From positions 1 through 30,224 of the forward strand of contig JAAAOH010000207.1 of the NCBI GenBank assembly GCA_009908925.1: a stretch of 30,224 bases of DNA, read 5' to 3'. The position numbers were made by a program, and so were the translations under genes. The stretch's first letter is position 1; every line of letters starts with the position of its first letter. Under the pieces are notes generated by a model. It was not told where the DNA came from. It saw only the letters and a list, made by a program, of their open reading frames with translations, and ran no database searches. Source of the stretch: Spirochaetota bacterium (lineage in GTDB: Bacteria > Spirochaetota > Spirochaetia > DSM-27196 > PWMO01). This document shows positions 22,261 through 29,712 of the stretch, piece after piece.

Positions 22261-24093
22261 CTAACCCCGGGCGCGTCGGCGCATCAACTCCCGAAGCTCT
22301 CCCACCCCTGCGGCGACCCCGTCGAACGCACCCGGATGTTCGCGACAGGCCTCCTCGATCTCCCCGGCGGTTTTCTCGAACTCGATCTCGTACTTGCGGT
22401 AGGCGAACTTGCGCAACACCTGAAGGAGGCGCCTGCGGTACTGTTTGAGGGTTTGCCCGTCGAGCGCGGCCTCTCCCCCTCTGATGAGCTCAACCAGCAC
22501 GCCTGCCTCCTCCTGCCGGTTTACGCACCGGGCGGCAGGCAGTCGGTCGCGGAGGTCCTCCAGGCTCTCCGCCGACAACTCGCCGACTACCGACGGCGAA
22601 ACCGCGAAACGGTGGAGTTGCGACATCGGCAGTTTCCGACCGCAGGAGAGAACCACACTGTCGCCCGACACGAGGAAGGCCTCCCGAACCCGAGCGGGCA
22701 CATAGGCCTCCTGCAGTTGGGAGGCAACCTCGCGGGCGAGGAGAAACCGTGTTATCTCCTCCCGGCCGCGGGCGGCGGCCGCCGCGCCGTTTACGTTCAC
22801 TTCGCCGGCCGCGGAGGCCCGGGACGCTGGGGCGGGTTGGGCGGCCCGACCGTGGCGCTCCCTCGTGGTAACCGCGAGCGCGAACTCCACATTGGCGGTG
22901 CCACGCGAGATGCTTTGCCGCCCTCCGCGATACTGCGTGTAATCGGTAGCGAAGAGCTCGACGGATCCCCGCTCTAAGAGCATATCCACGATCTGCTCGA
23001 CGGGTACGATGCCGTCGCTCGAATAGCTCAACACCAGAAAGCGCGCATCCACGGCGTCGAGGACCTCGCGGAAGGCCGTTTCGGCACGTCCCTTCGAACA
23101 GAAATCCGAGCGGGTCCGGCGCCAGTCCCCACGGATGCCCGCCTTGTGAAGAAGCCTCCCGTCGGGCCCGCACTCGTCGGGCACCGGCGGCTTGTCCCAC
23201 CGCGCGATGGTATTGAGCATGAAGTAGTTGCTCCCGTACTGGTGGGAGTTATACGGCGGGTCGAGGTACACGAGGTCGGCGGGATTCCGCGAGAGAAACT
23301 CCGCGGCGTCGGCCTCCTCCGTCCTGGACGGCGCCCCGTCAATGAGCTCCGGCGCCTCGATGCGCATCGGCGCCATGATACGCCCGAGCGCGTCCCGGCC
23401 GTGCCCTCCGAAGCCCTTGTGGTAGGCCTTGAAAACCCCTGAGGTGTTGGCGTGGGTGGACGCCTCGTAGAGGAGCGCGGCGAGGAGCAGGAGACGCTCG
23501 CGGCGCCCCGGGCTCCCGTTCCGGACCCCGAGGCCGGTGCTCGCTGAGGACGGGCGCGTTTCACTCGCATGCCCGGCGGGATATCGCTTTTCGATCGCGT
23601 CGCGGACGGCGTCGATGTAGCGGGCGTTCTCCGCGGTGTAGAAGAGGCGTTCGGTGCGGAAATCGGCCGCGTGCGTCTCCCGCGGGGCGTAGTTTCCCGC
23701 GATGTATCCGCGCGCGGCGTCCGCGCGGGCGGGCGGTCCGCCGGCCGTGCCGGCTTCGGCCGCGGCCTCTCCGATACGGTGGAAATGATCGAAGGCAGCC
23801 TCCACGCCGCCGAGCTCGGGAAACAGATTGCGCCTGTCCGCGGCGTTTACCTCGAGAGCGGCCGCGTTGAGGATCCACGCGTAATGCTCCCAGTCCGCGG
23901 CGGCGACCTCGAAACCCATGTATTTTCCGAGCCGCGCCACTGATCCGGAACCGGCGAAAGGATCGACGAAGCGCTGCACCTCAGCCCGCGCGGAGAGTTC
24001 GGCGAAGACGGGCTCTAGAAAGGGCAGGAGCGCGCGCTTGTTTCCGATGTAGGCAATAAGCTGTCGGGTGAGGTACGGGTGTCGGGACTCCAT
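22261..24093 (-). CDS. Dam-like adenine-specific DNA methyltransferase, solitary, with long C-terminal extension
   Basis: A 610-residue N6-adenine methyltransferase of the D12/Dam-like (alpha) class. Motif X is IAYIGNKRALLPFL (13-26), motif I (AdoMet binding) is DPFAGSGSVARLG (44-56) and the catalytic motif IV is DPPYNSHQYGSNY (278-290), with a large target-recognition region between them. Later blocks such as VLSYSSDGIVP and FATDYTQYRGGR are also family-like. Residues about 425-610 form a charged C-terminal extension that I do not recognise. Ala/Gly-rich insertions occur at about 110-125, 173-198 and 415-440. No restriction nuclease is adjacent, so it may be an orphan regulatory enzyme or a solitary remnant. 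ATG at 24093 is chosen to begin at the conserved N-terminus; a GTG two codons earlier is possible. Confidence 0.9.
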   Translation of the reverse strand: MESRHPYLTRQLIAYIGNKRALLPFLEPVFAELSARAEVQRFVDPFAGSGSVARLGKYMGFEVAAADWEHYAWILNAAALEVNAADRRNLFPELGGVEAAFDHFHRIGEAAAEAGTAGGPPARADAARGYIAGNYAPRETHAADFRTERLFYTAENARYIDAVRDAIEKRYPAGHASETRPSSASTGLGVRNGSPGRRERLLLLAALLYEASTHANTSGVFKAYHKGFGGHGRDALGRIMAPMRIEAPELIDGAPSRTEEADAAEFLSRNPADLVYLDPPYNSHQYGSNYFMLNTIARWDKPPVPDECGPDGRLLHKAGIRGDWRRTRSDFCSKGRAETAFREVLDAVDARFLVLSYSSDGIVPVEQIVDMLLERGSVELFATDYTQYRGGRQSISRGTANVEFALAVTTRERHGRAAQPAPASRASAAGEVNVNGAAAAARGREEITRFLLAREVASQLQEAYVPARVREAFLVSGDSVVLSCGRKLPMSQLHRFAVSPSVVGELSAESLEDLRDRLPAARCVNRQEEAGVLVELIRGGEAALDGQTLKQYRRRLLQVLRKFAYRKYEIEFEKTAGEIEEACREHPGAFDGVAAGVGELRELMRRRARG

Positions 24094-24099
24094 GTTCAC

Positions 24100-24128
24100 T
24101 TGCGGAAGGCCGGTCGCGTTGTTAGTAT
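24100..24128 (+). promoter_or_regulatory. Promoter of murE-ddl (leaderless arrangement)
   Basis: TTGCGG (24100-24105) and TAGTAT (24123-24128) are 17 bases apart. The -10 ends six bases before the murE ATG at 24135, so the first base of the start codon would be the first base of the transcript. There is no Shine-Dalgarno. Confidence 0.55.
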
Positions 24129-24134
24129 GCTGCC

Positions 24135-25784
24135 ATGCCTGCGAAGCGGCTGTCAATCTTGCTCAGTGAAACGGAGACGACGGAGATCCGCGGTTCCGGC
24201 GACCCGATCATCACCTCGATCCGCTACGACTCGAGAGCAGTGACCAAAGGCAGTCTCTTCGTGGCAATCACCGGCTTCCACGTCGACGGGCATGACTACA
24301 TCAGCGACGCAATAGCTCGCGGCGCCGCCGCGGTCGTGGCCGAGAGGCCCGAGACGGCCGGAGCGGTCCCGCCAGATGTTCCTCTCGTCGTCGTTCCGCG
24401 CTCGCGACCTGCTCTCTCCTCCATTGCCGCCGTCTTCTACGATCATCCGTCACGGGACCTCCTTGTCATCGGGGTCACCGGGACGGACGGAAAGAGCAGC
24501 ACAGTCGCCTTCATCGAGCAGATCCTCACCGCCGCCGGCTTCCGCACCGGGCTCATATCCACGGTCACTGTGAAGACCGGGGACACCCTCGAGAAAAACC
24601 CGAACCGGCAGTCGACTCCGGAGGCGGTCGAGCTCCAGAGCTATCTTGCCGACATGCGCACGGCCGGCAAGGAGGTTGCCGTCGTGGAGGCCACCTCTCA
24701 CGGGTTATCCGCGCGGACCTCACGGCTCGCTGACGTGGACTTTGATCTCGCGGTATTCACGAACCTTTCCCACGAACACCTGGAGTTCCACGGAAGCTTC
24801 GAGCAGTACCGGGACGACAAGGCGAATCTCTTCAGGGCGCTCGATCGGGCGCCGCGGGGCGGCGAAGGCATCGGAGGACGGGCGGCGGGCGCCTCCGGCG
24901 GGAAAGACCGCCCGGGACGGTTCGCCGTCGTGAACGCGGGCGACGAGCATGGCGAATACATGGCCGGTGCCACACGGCACCCGACGTTGCGCTACGGCAT
25001 ATCCGATGAGCCCGCCGGCTCGGGACTCCTCCGGGCCGCGCCCACCGCCGTTCTCGAACTGTCCGCCCGTGCCGTGAGTCCCGGGATCGACGGAACGAGC
25101 TTTACGCTTTCCGACGACGCCGGTAACAGCAGATCCCTGAGGCTTCCGATGCCCGGCGTGTTCCAGGTAGAAAACGTGCTCGCCGCCCTGCTCGCGGCCG
25201 CCGGGGCCACCGGCCGATCTCCCCTCGAGCTTGCCGATGCGGTGGAAACACTGGTGCCGGTCGAAGGGCGGCTTGTGCCGGTGGGACGTAAAACCCCATT
25301 CGCAGTGGTGGTCGACTACGCCCACACGCCCAACTCCTACGAAAAGCTCTTTCCGATCATCCGCGCTTCCACCCCCGGTCGCATCATCGCCCTCTTCGGT
25401 TCGGCCGGCGAACGTGACATAGAGAAGCGGGCCTTGCAGGGGGCGGTCGCAGCGCGCCACTGCGAGCTCATCGTGCTCTGCGACGAGGATCCCCGCGGCG
25501 AGGAGCCGGAGGCGATCCTCAGAGCCATCGAGGAAGGTATCAACGCCGCCGATCCCCACCGGCGCAAGGGAGAAGGTTACCTCGTCATCGAGGACCGGCG
25601 TACGGCAATTCGCGCAGCAGTGGACAGGGCTGAGCCCGGCGATACCATCGTACTCCTCGGCAAGGGCCATGAGCGAAGCATCATCTACGCCGACGGTCCT
25701 CGTCCCTGGAACGAGGCGGAGGTCGCGCTCGAAGTACTGATAGAAGCCGGATACGAACAGCCACGTCAGGAGGCAACTACATGA
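24135..25784 (+). CDS. murE: UDP-N-acetylmuramoyl-tripeptide synthetase (MurE), amino-acid specificity uncertain
   Basis: A 549-residue cytoplasmic ligase that adds the third amino acid to UDP-MurNAc-Ala-Glu. Domain 1 has ITSIRYDSRAVTKGSLFVAI. The ATP loop GVTGTDGKSST is at 113-123, with NPNRQSTPEA (155-164), VVEATSHGL, the likely carbamyl-lysine Lys229 in YRDDKANLF, VDYAHTPNSYEKLF and FGSAGERD. The position that reads DNPR in diaminopimelate-adding enzymes is Asp-Glu-Asp-Pro-Arg (450-454). Spirochaetal peptidoglycan commonly contains ornithine at this position, so an ornithine-adding enzyme is a reasonable guess. A Gly-rich insertion (about 239-262) interrupts the central domain. The gene overlaps ddl by four bases. 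Confidence 0.93.
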   Translation: MPAKRLSILLSETETTEIRGSGDPIITSIRYDSRAVTKGSLFVAITGFHVDGHDYISDAIARGAAAVVAERPETAGAVPPDVPLVVVPRSRPALSSIAAVFYDHPSRDLLVIGVTGTDGKSSTVAFIEQILTAAGFRTGLISTVTVKTGDTLEKNPNRQSTPEAVELQSYLADMRTAGKEVAVVEATSHGLSARTSRLADVDFDLAVFTNLSHEHLEFHGSFEQYRDDKANLFRALDRAPRGGEGIGGRAAGASGGKDRPGRFAVVNAGDEHGEYMAGATRHPTLRYGISDEPAGSGLLRAAPTAVLELSARAVSPGIDGTSFTLSDDAGNSRSLRLPMPGVFQVENVLAALLAAAGATGRSPLELADAVETLVPVEGRLVPVGRKTPFAVVVDYAHTPNSYEKLFPIIRASTPGRIIALFGSAGERDIEKRALQGAVAARHCELIVLCDEDPRGEEPEAILRAIEEGINAADPHRRKGEGYLVIEDRRTAIRAAVDRAEPGDTIVLLGKGHERSIIYADGPRPWNEAEVALEVLIEAGYEQPRQEATT

Positions 25785-26893
25785 CGCGCGTGGGAATTCT
25801 CTACGGCGGACGCTCTGGTGAGCACGAGGTTTCGCTTCACTCGGCGGCATCGGTCGTCCATCGCCTCGACGCAGATCGCTTCGGCGCCGTAGCGATTGGG
25901 ATAACCCGCGACGGAGAGTGGTTTTTTCAGGATTCCGCCCGGGTCGCCCGCGAGGCCGCGGACGACGGCGTCCTTACCATCACGGCGGCCGAGGCAAATC
26001 GCGTGTCGGTGGTCCCGGCAAAGGGGCTCTCCGTCGCGGGCGAGAAGCTCGGGGTGGACGTGGTCTTTCCGGTACTTCACGGCTCCTTCGGCGAGGATGG
26101 AACCGTGCAGGGCCTTCTCGAGATCGCCGGAATCCCCTACGTGGGGGCGGCCGTGCTCGGCAGTGCGCTCGGGATGGACAAAGAGCTCGCAAAACGCCTG
26201 TGGCAACAGGCGGGGCTTCCCACGGTTCCCTTCCAGACGCTGCGCCGGGAGCAAATCGTCGACGGGTCGGACGCGATCGACCAGGACCGCCTCGAGAAGG
26301 CGGCGAGCCGCATCGCCCGCGCCCTGGAGCTCCCCTGGTTCGTGAAGCCCGCACGTGCCGGGTCCTCAGTAGGTGTAACCAGGATCCAATCGCCGGAGCA
26401 GTTCCCCGACGCCGCGCGGGCGGCACTTGAGTTCGACACCAAGCTGCTCGTGGAACCGCAGATAACCGGGCGCGAGATAGAATGCTCTGTCATGGGGACG
26501 GAGGAAATAGTCACCTTCCCGCCGGGCGAGATCAAACCGCGAGACGGCTTCTACAGCTATGAGGCGAAATATGTCGATCCGGAGGGAGCCGCCCTATTCG
26601 TCCCCGCAGATCTCGACGATAAGACTGCCGCGGATATCCGGGGTGTGGCCACCGCCGCCTACCGGGCCGTCGACTGCGAGGGCTTCGCACGCATCGACTT
26701 CTTCCTCGAGGGCAATAGCGGAGAGCTCTACCTCAACGAAATAAACACCATACCCGGCTTCACCAGCATCAGCATGTTTCCGAAACTCTGCGAGGCGGGC
26801 GGGTTATCCTACGAGGACCTGCTGACCCGGCTCATATCTCTCGCTCTGCGGCGCCACGGGCTGAGAACGGCGCTGAGTTACCGGTGGTCGTAA
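25781..26893 (+). CDS. ddl: D-alanine--D-alanine ligase
   Basis: A 370-residue ATP-grasp ligase that makes the D-Ala-D-Ala dipeptide for peptidoglycan. The N-terminal GGRSGEHEVSLHSAASV (9-25) holds the conserved Glu. PVLHGSFGEDGTVQGLLE, then YVGAAVLGSALGMDK, the ATP-grasp WFVKPARAGSSVGV, the omega-loop YEAKYVDPEGAALFVPADL and the metal site LNEINTIPGFTSISMFP follow in the usual order. The Tyr in the omega loop fits dipeptide (not depsipeptide) specificity. AGGAGG precedes the ATG, which overlaps the murE stop. The gene converges on the nitroreductase with 18 bases between, and no terminator is obvious there. Confidence 0.96.
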   Translation: MTRVGILYGGRSGEHEVSLHSAASVVHRLDADRFGAVAIGITRDGEWFFQDSARVAREAADDGVLTITAAEANRVSVVPAKGLSVAGEKLGVDVVFPVLHGSFGEDGTVQGLLEIAGIPYVGAAVLGSALGMDKELAKRLWQQAGLPTVPFQTLRREQIVDGSDAIDQDRLEKAASRIARALELPWFVKPARAGSSVGVTRIQSPEQFPDAARAALEFDTKLLVEPQITGREIECSVMGTEEIVTFPPGEIKPRDGFYSYEAKYVDPEGAALFVPADLDDKTAADIRGVATAAYRAVDCEGFARIDFFLEGNSGELYLNEINTIPGFTSISMFPKLCEAGGLSYEDLLTRLISLALRRHGLRTALSYRWS

Positions 26894-26911
26894 CGCGCCC
26901 CTGCCGGTGAC

Positions 26912-27421
26912 TCACCAGTGGTCGTAGGAGACCACGCGATCGAGCGGCAGGCGATCCGCTCGCGCCGCAGGGTCGGCGGGATGACCGACGGCAAGCAGCA
27001 TCACCACACGCATCTGATAGGGCACGGTGAGAAGGGACTTCACGTCCTGCTCCTCGAAGGTCGTCACCACGCAGGTTCCAAGATCCTCGTGAACCGCCTG
27101 AAGCATCATGAAGGAACAGGCGATCCCCAGGTCGACAGGATAGGAAAGCTGACCGTTGGGCATCTTGTATTCCACATTGGTCGTGCAGAGCGCGATGACA
27201 GCCGGCGCCTGCCCCACGTATTCCTGGCCGAAGGCCGCCTCCTGCACCCGGCGGCGCATATCCGGTCTCTGAATTACGACGAACCGCCAGGCCTGCCGGT
27301 TCTTTGCAGATGGCGCGACCCGCCCTGCCTCGAGAATACGGGTCAGCTGCCCCTCGGACACGGCCTCGTCGGTAAAACTGCGCGCGCTGGCACGCTTGTC
27401 GATTTCAGGCAGCAATGCCAT
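26912..27421 (-). CDS. Nitroreductase family protein
   Basis: A 169-residue flavoprotein of the nitroreductase superfamily. The FMN-binding start KRASARSF (9-16), the block ILEAGRVAPSAKNRQAWRFVV (29-49), the middle DLGIACSFMMLQAVHEDLGTC and the C-terminal VVMLLAVGHPAD are typical of the short, about 170-residue group. The physiological substrate of such small members cannot be predicted; reduction of nitro compounds or quinones, or ferredoxin-linked chemistry, are all possible. The ATG at 27421 has GGAGGAG upstream. The divergent membrane-protein gene starts 66 bases away. Confidence 0.9.
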   Translation of the reverse strand: MALLPEIDKRASARSFTDEAVSEGQLTRILEAGRVAPSAKNRQAWRFVVIQRPDMRRRVQEAAFGQEYVGQAPAVIALCTTNVEYKMPNGQLSYPVDLGIACSFMMLQAVHEDLGTCVVTTFEEQDVKSLLTVPYQMRVVMLLAVGHPADPAARADRLPLDRVVSYDHW

Positions 27422-27447
27422 CCCTCTCCTCCGTCGCCGTTCGGTTA

Positions 27448-27477
27448 TTGACGAAGCTGATCCGCCGAATCTATGCT
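27448..27477 (+). promoter_or_regulatory. Promoter of the M28-like membrane-protein gene (leaderless arrangement)
   Basis: TTGACG (27448-27453, five of six) and TATGCT (27472-27477, four of six) are 18 bases apart. The -10 ends nine bases before the ATG at 27487, so the message would begin within about three bases of the start codon. No Shine-Dalgarno is seen before it. Confidence 0.5.
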
Positions 27478-27486
27478 CGATATCGG

Positions 27487-29712
27487 ATGAAAACGCCCTC
27501 CGCCATGGTTCTGCTTCTTATTGTAGCAATTCACTTCGCTTTTTCACAGTCCCGTGATGCGTCCGGGGCCGGCGAAGCCACCGCGGGCCACGTGATGGAG
27601 CATTATCGGGCAGTACGGAGCTTCCATCCGCGGCTCGAGGGCTCGGAGGGCGAGACGCGCACCCTCTCCTACCTCGAACAGGTTCTCGGGCAGTACGACA
27701 TCTCGCTGGCCACACGGGATTTCTCCGCCCTCGAGGACGGCCACTCTTTCTCGCGCATTGCCACTGCGACACTCCCCGGCGTCATGCCGGGCCGGGTGCT
27801 GCTCATCGTACCGCTCAACCATGCAGCCGATGTTTCCCCCGACTCCGACGGCAGCGTCAGCCTTGCCGGCGCCGCGGCGTTAATCCAGGAGCTGGCCGAG
27901 GACAGCAACCGCCCCAGCCTGTCCTTCGTGTTTCTCGGCGCCGATGTCGGAGATCGCTACCTCGGCAGTCGCCTCCTGCTCTCGGACATGGAGGAGCAGG
28001 AGGAGCAAACGGCCGCGGTATACCTCGATGTCGAAGCGCCGGGACGGCGCCTCTCCGTGCAGCTCGGTGCGGCCGACATCCCGGCGCCACGATGGCTCGC
28101 CGAGCCGGCGCTCCGGGCACTGGCGGCAAGCGAGCTGCCGCGACGACAGCATCTGAGCTCTCTGCAGGTCGCCCGCTCTCCACTTGCACCCGAGACGATC
28201 CTCGGCAGCTATCTCGAGCACGGCGTGCCGGCGGTTCGGATCCACGATCCCGCACCGGGCCCGGCCTTCGCCGACCCTGCAGAGCCGGAGCTCACCACGG
28301 AGTGGGCCGCGGCCTACGTCGACTTTCTGGAGGAAGTGGTACGGGGTGCGGCTCCACCTCCTACTACGAGCTGGGACCGGCACTACATCTACGCCGTCGT
28401 ATCCGACTCGGTGTTCTTCGTGGGCGAGCGTAGCTACCTGATTCTGCTGCTTGCGGTGCTTGCCTCGCCCATTATCTACGGCATTGCCTTCCGAAGCCGG
28501 CTCGTTCGCTACGTGCGACTCGTGGCGCGTCACATGTGGGCGCTCGTCGTTCTTGCCGGCCTCATGTTTCTGTTCTTTTTCATTGCAACGGCGCTCATCC
28601 GGGGAATCATGGACTTCAGGGACTTCCCGACACTCTGGCAGTATGCGCCGGGGCCGTACTTCCTGCTGAAACTACTTATCTCCATCTTCCTGTTCGCAAT
28701 CGTCTTTCAGTCGATCCGCGGTCTCCCCTTCCCCCGCAACGGGAGCTTCTACTCCGCCTCCGCCATCTTCCTCCTGTTCTTCGACATCGTGCTGCTCTCG
28801 GTGTTTGACATCGCCTTCACCTTCTACTTCCTCTGGGGGTTCCTGTTCGCCTTCTTCTTCTCGATTCCACGCTCGCCCTGGCTAAAGCTGCTCTTCCTGC
28901 TCGCGGCACCGGCGTGGTTGATCATCGGTGGCGCGGAGCTCTTTGCCGCCGGCGAGCTCTCCGCGGCGGAGGGACTGCTACTCTCTCCCGTCTCGGGCAA
29001 CCTCATTTTCGCGTTCGTGCTCCTGCCCTTCCTGTTGATGCTCATTCGAATCGACCTGATGCTACACCGACGTCTGAGACTTCCGCACGGATCGACGCTT
29101 CGCGCGATCATCCTCGGCTCCGCGGCGGCGGCCGTACTCTTTGCCTCCGCACTCGTATTCCTCGACCCGTTCTCCCCGGAGAGACCGCAGCCGGTCGACG
29201 CCGTAGAGGTGGTTGACCTGAACACGGGCGAGCACAAACTCGAGCTCTCCAGCCCCGCGCCCCTGGAGGGCCTCGTGGTGAGTCGGGGTGGCGCCAGCTT
29301 CGAGATCGATACCGCAGCCCGCCGACATTCCCTTCTGCTCGCCGGGAGTCCCGAGCCGGTTTCTCTCTCCACATCGAAAAACCAGTTCCTCTCCCGCAGC
29401 CGCCGCAGTATTCTCGTCGACTCGCCGCTCGAGCCCAGCGAGGTGCTCGTCGCGGTTACCAGTCCGCAGGAAATCCTTATCTTCGACTCGCAGTTTCCCA
29501 CCGAGGACGTTGGTTCGGGTCGACTGATGCGATTCGCCATCGGCCCCTTCCCCCCGAATCCGCTGGAGATAAGCTTCACCGTGCCACGGGAGCTGCCGAC
29601 CCGGATCGACCTCGAGCTCGTATCGCGCGAGACGGCGTTCCCCATTGAAAGCACCGAGCCGCGCTTCCGGCTTCGCACCCGCACACGGGTGCTGCAATCG
29701 TTGAGCCCATGA
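27487..29712 (+). CDS. Polytopic membrane protein with degenerate M28 peptidase-like domain
   Basis: A 741-residue protein. A signal peptide or signal anchor (about 6-20) is followed by a domain (about 35-285) that reads like an M28 aminopeptidase: LEGSEGETRTLSYLEQVL, VLLIVPLNHAAD (104-115), SLAGAAALIQEL, FVFLGADVGDRYLGSRLLL (148-166). The metal ligands expected in M28 enzymes (Asp of DNASG, the Glu pair of EEQG) are absent, and only His112 could be an original ligand. About eight membrane helices follow (about 315-560). A C-terminal beta-rich domain (565-741) has no recognised family. A longer frame starting at 27415 would overlap the divergent nitroreductase start; ATG 27487 gives a proper signal sequence and fits the promoter. 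It overlaps dinB by four bases. Confidence 0.8.
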   Translation: MKTPSAMVLLLIVAIHFAFSQSRDASGAGEATAGHVMEHYRAVRSFHPRLEGSEGETRTLSYLEQVLGQYDISLATRDFSALEDGHSFSRIATATLPGVMPGRVLLIVPLNHAADVSPDSDGSVSLAGAAALIQELAEDSNRPSLSFVFLGADVGDRYLGSRLLLSDMEEQEEQTAAVYLDVEAPGRRLSVQLGAADIPAPRWLAEPALRALAASELPRRQHLSSLQVARSPLAPETILGSYLEHGVPAVRIHDPAPGPAFADPAEPELTTEWAAAYVDFLEEVVRGAAPPPTTSWDRHYIYAVVSDSVFFVGERSYLILLLAVLASPIIYGIAFRSRLVRYVRLVARHMWALVVLAGLMFLFFFIATALIRGIMDFRDFPTLWQYAPGPYFLLKLLISIFLFAIVFQSIRGLPFPRNGSFYSASAIFLLFFDIVLLSVFDIAFTFYFLWGFLFAFFFSIPRSPWLKLLFLLAAPAWLIIGGAELFAAGELSAAEGLLLSPVSGNLIFAFVLLPFLLMLIRIDLMLHRRLRLPHGSTLRAIILGSAAAAVLFASALVFLDPFSPERPQPVDAVEVVDLNTGEHKLELSSPAPLEGLVVSRGGASFEIDTAARRHSLLLAGSPEPVSLSTSKNQFLSRSRRSILVDSPLEPSEVLVAVTSPQEILIFDSQFPTEDVGSGRLMRFAIGPFPPNPLEISFTVPRELPTRIDLELVSRETAFPIESTEPRFRLRTRTRVLQSLSP

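Noticed and set aside
24720..25850. A 376-codon open frame on the minus strand across murE and the ddl start
   Set aside because: It is antisense to two conserved ligases and has no recognisable domain.
26881..26928. Near-identical 13-base direct repeat at the ends of ddl and the nitroreductase gene (ACCGGTGGTCGTA and ACCAGTGGTCGTA)
   Set aside because: Each copy is part of the last codons and stop of a conserved gene on opposite strands. With one mismatch and no mobile gene between, it is most likely coincidence and not an attachment site.
27415..27486. A 24-codon upstream extension of the M28-like protein
   Set aside because: It would overlap the start of the divergent nitroreductase and bury the signal sequence behind basic residues. 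The ATG at 27487 fits both the signal sequence and the promoter.
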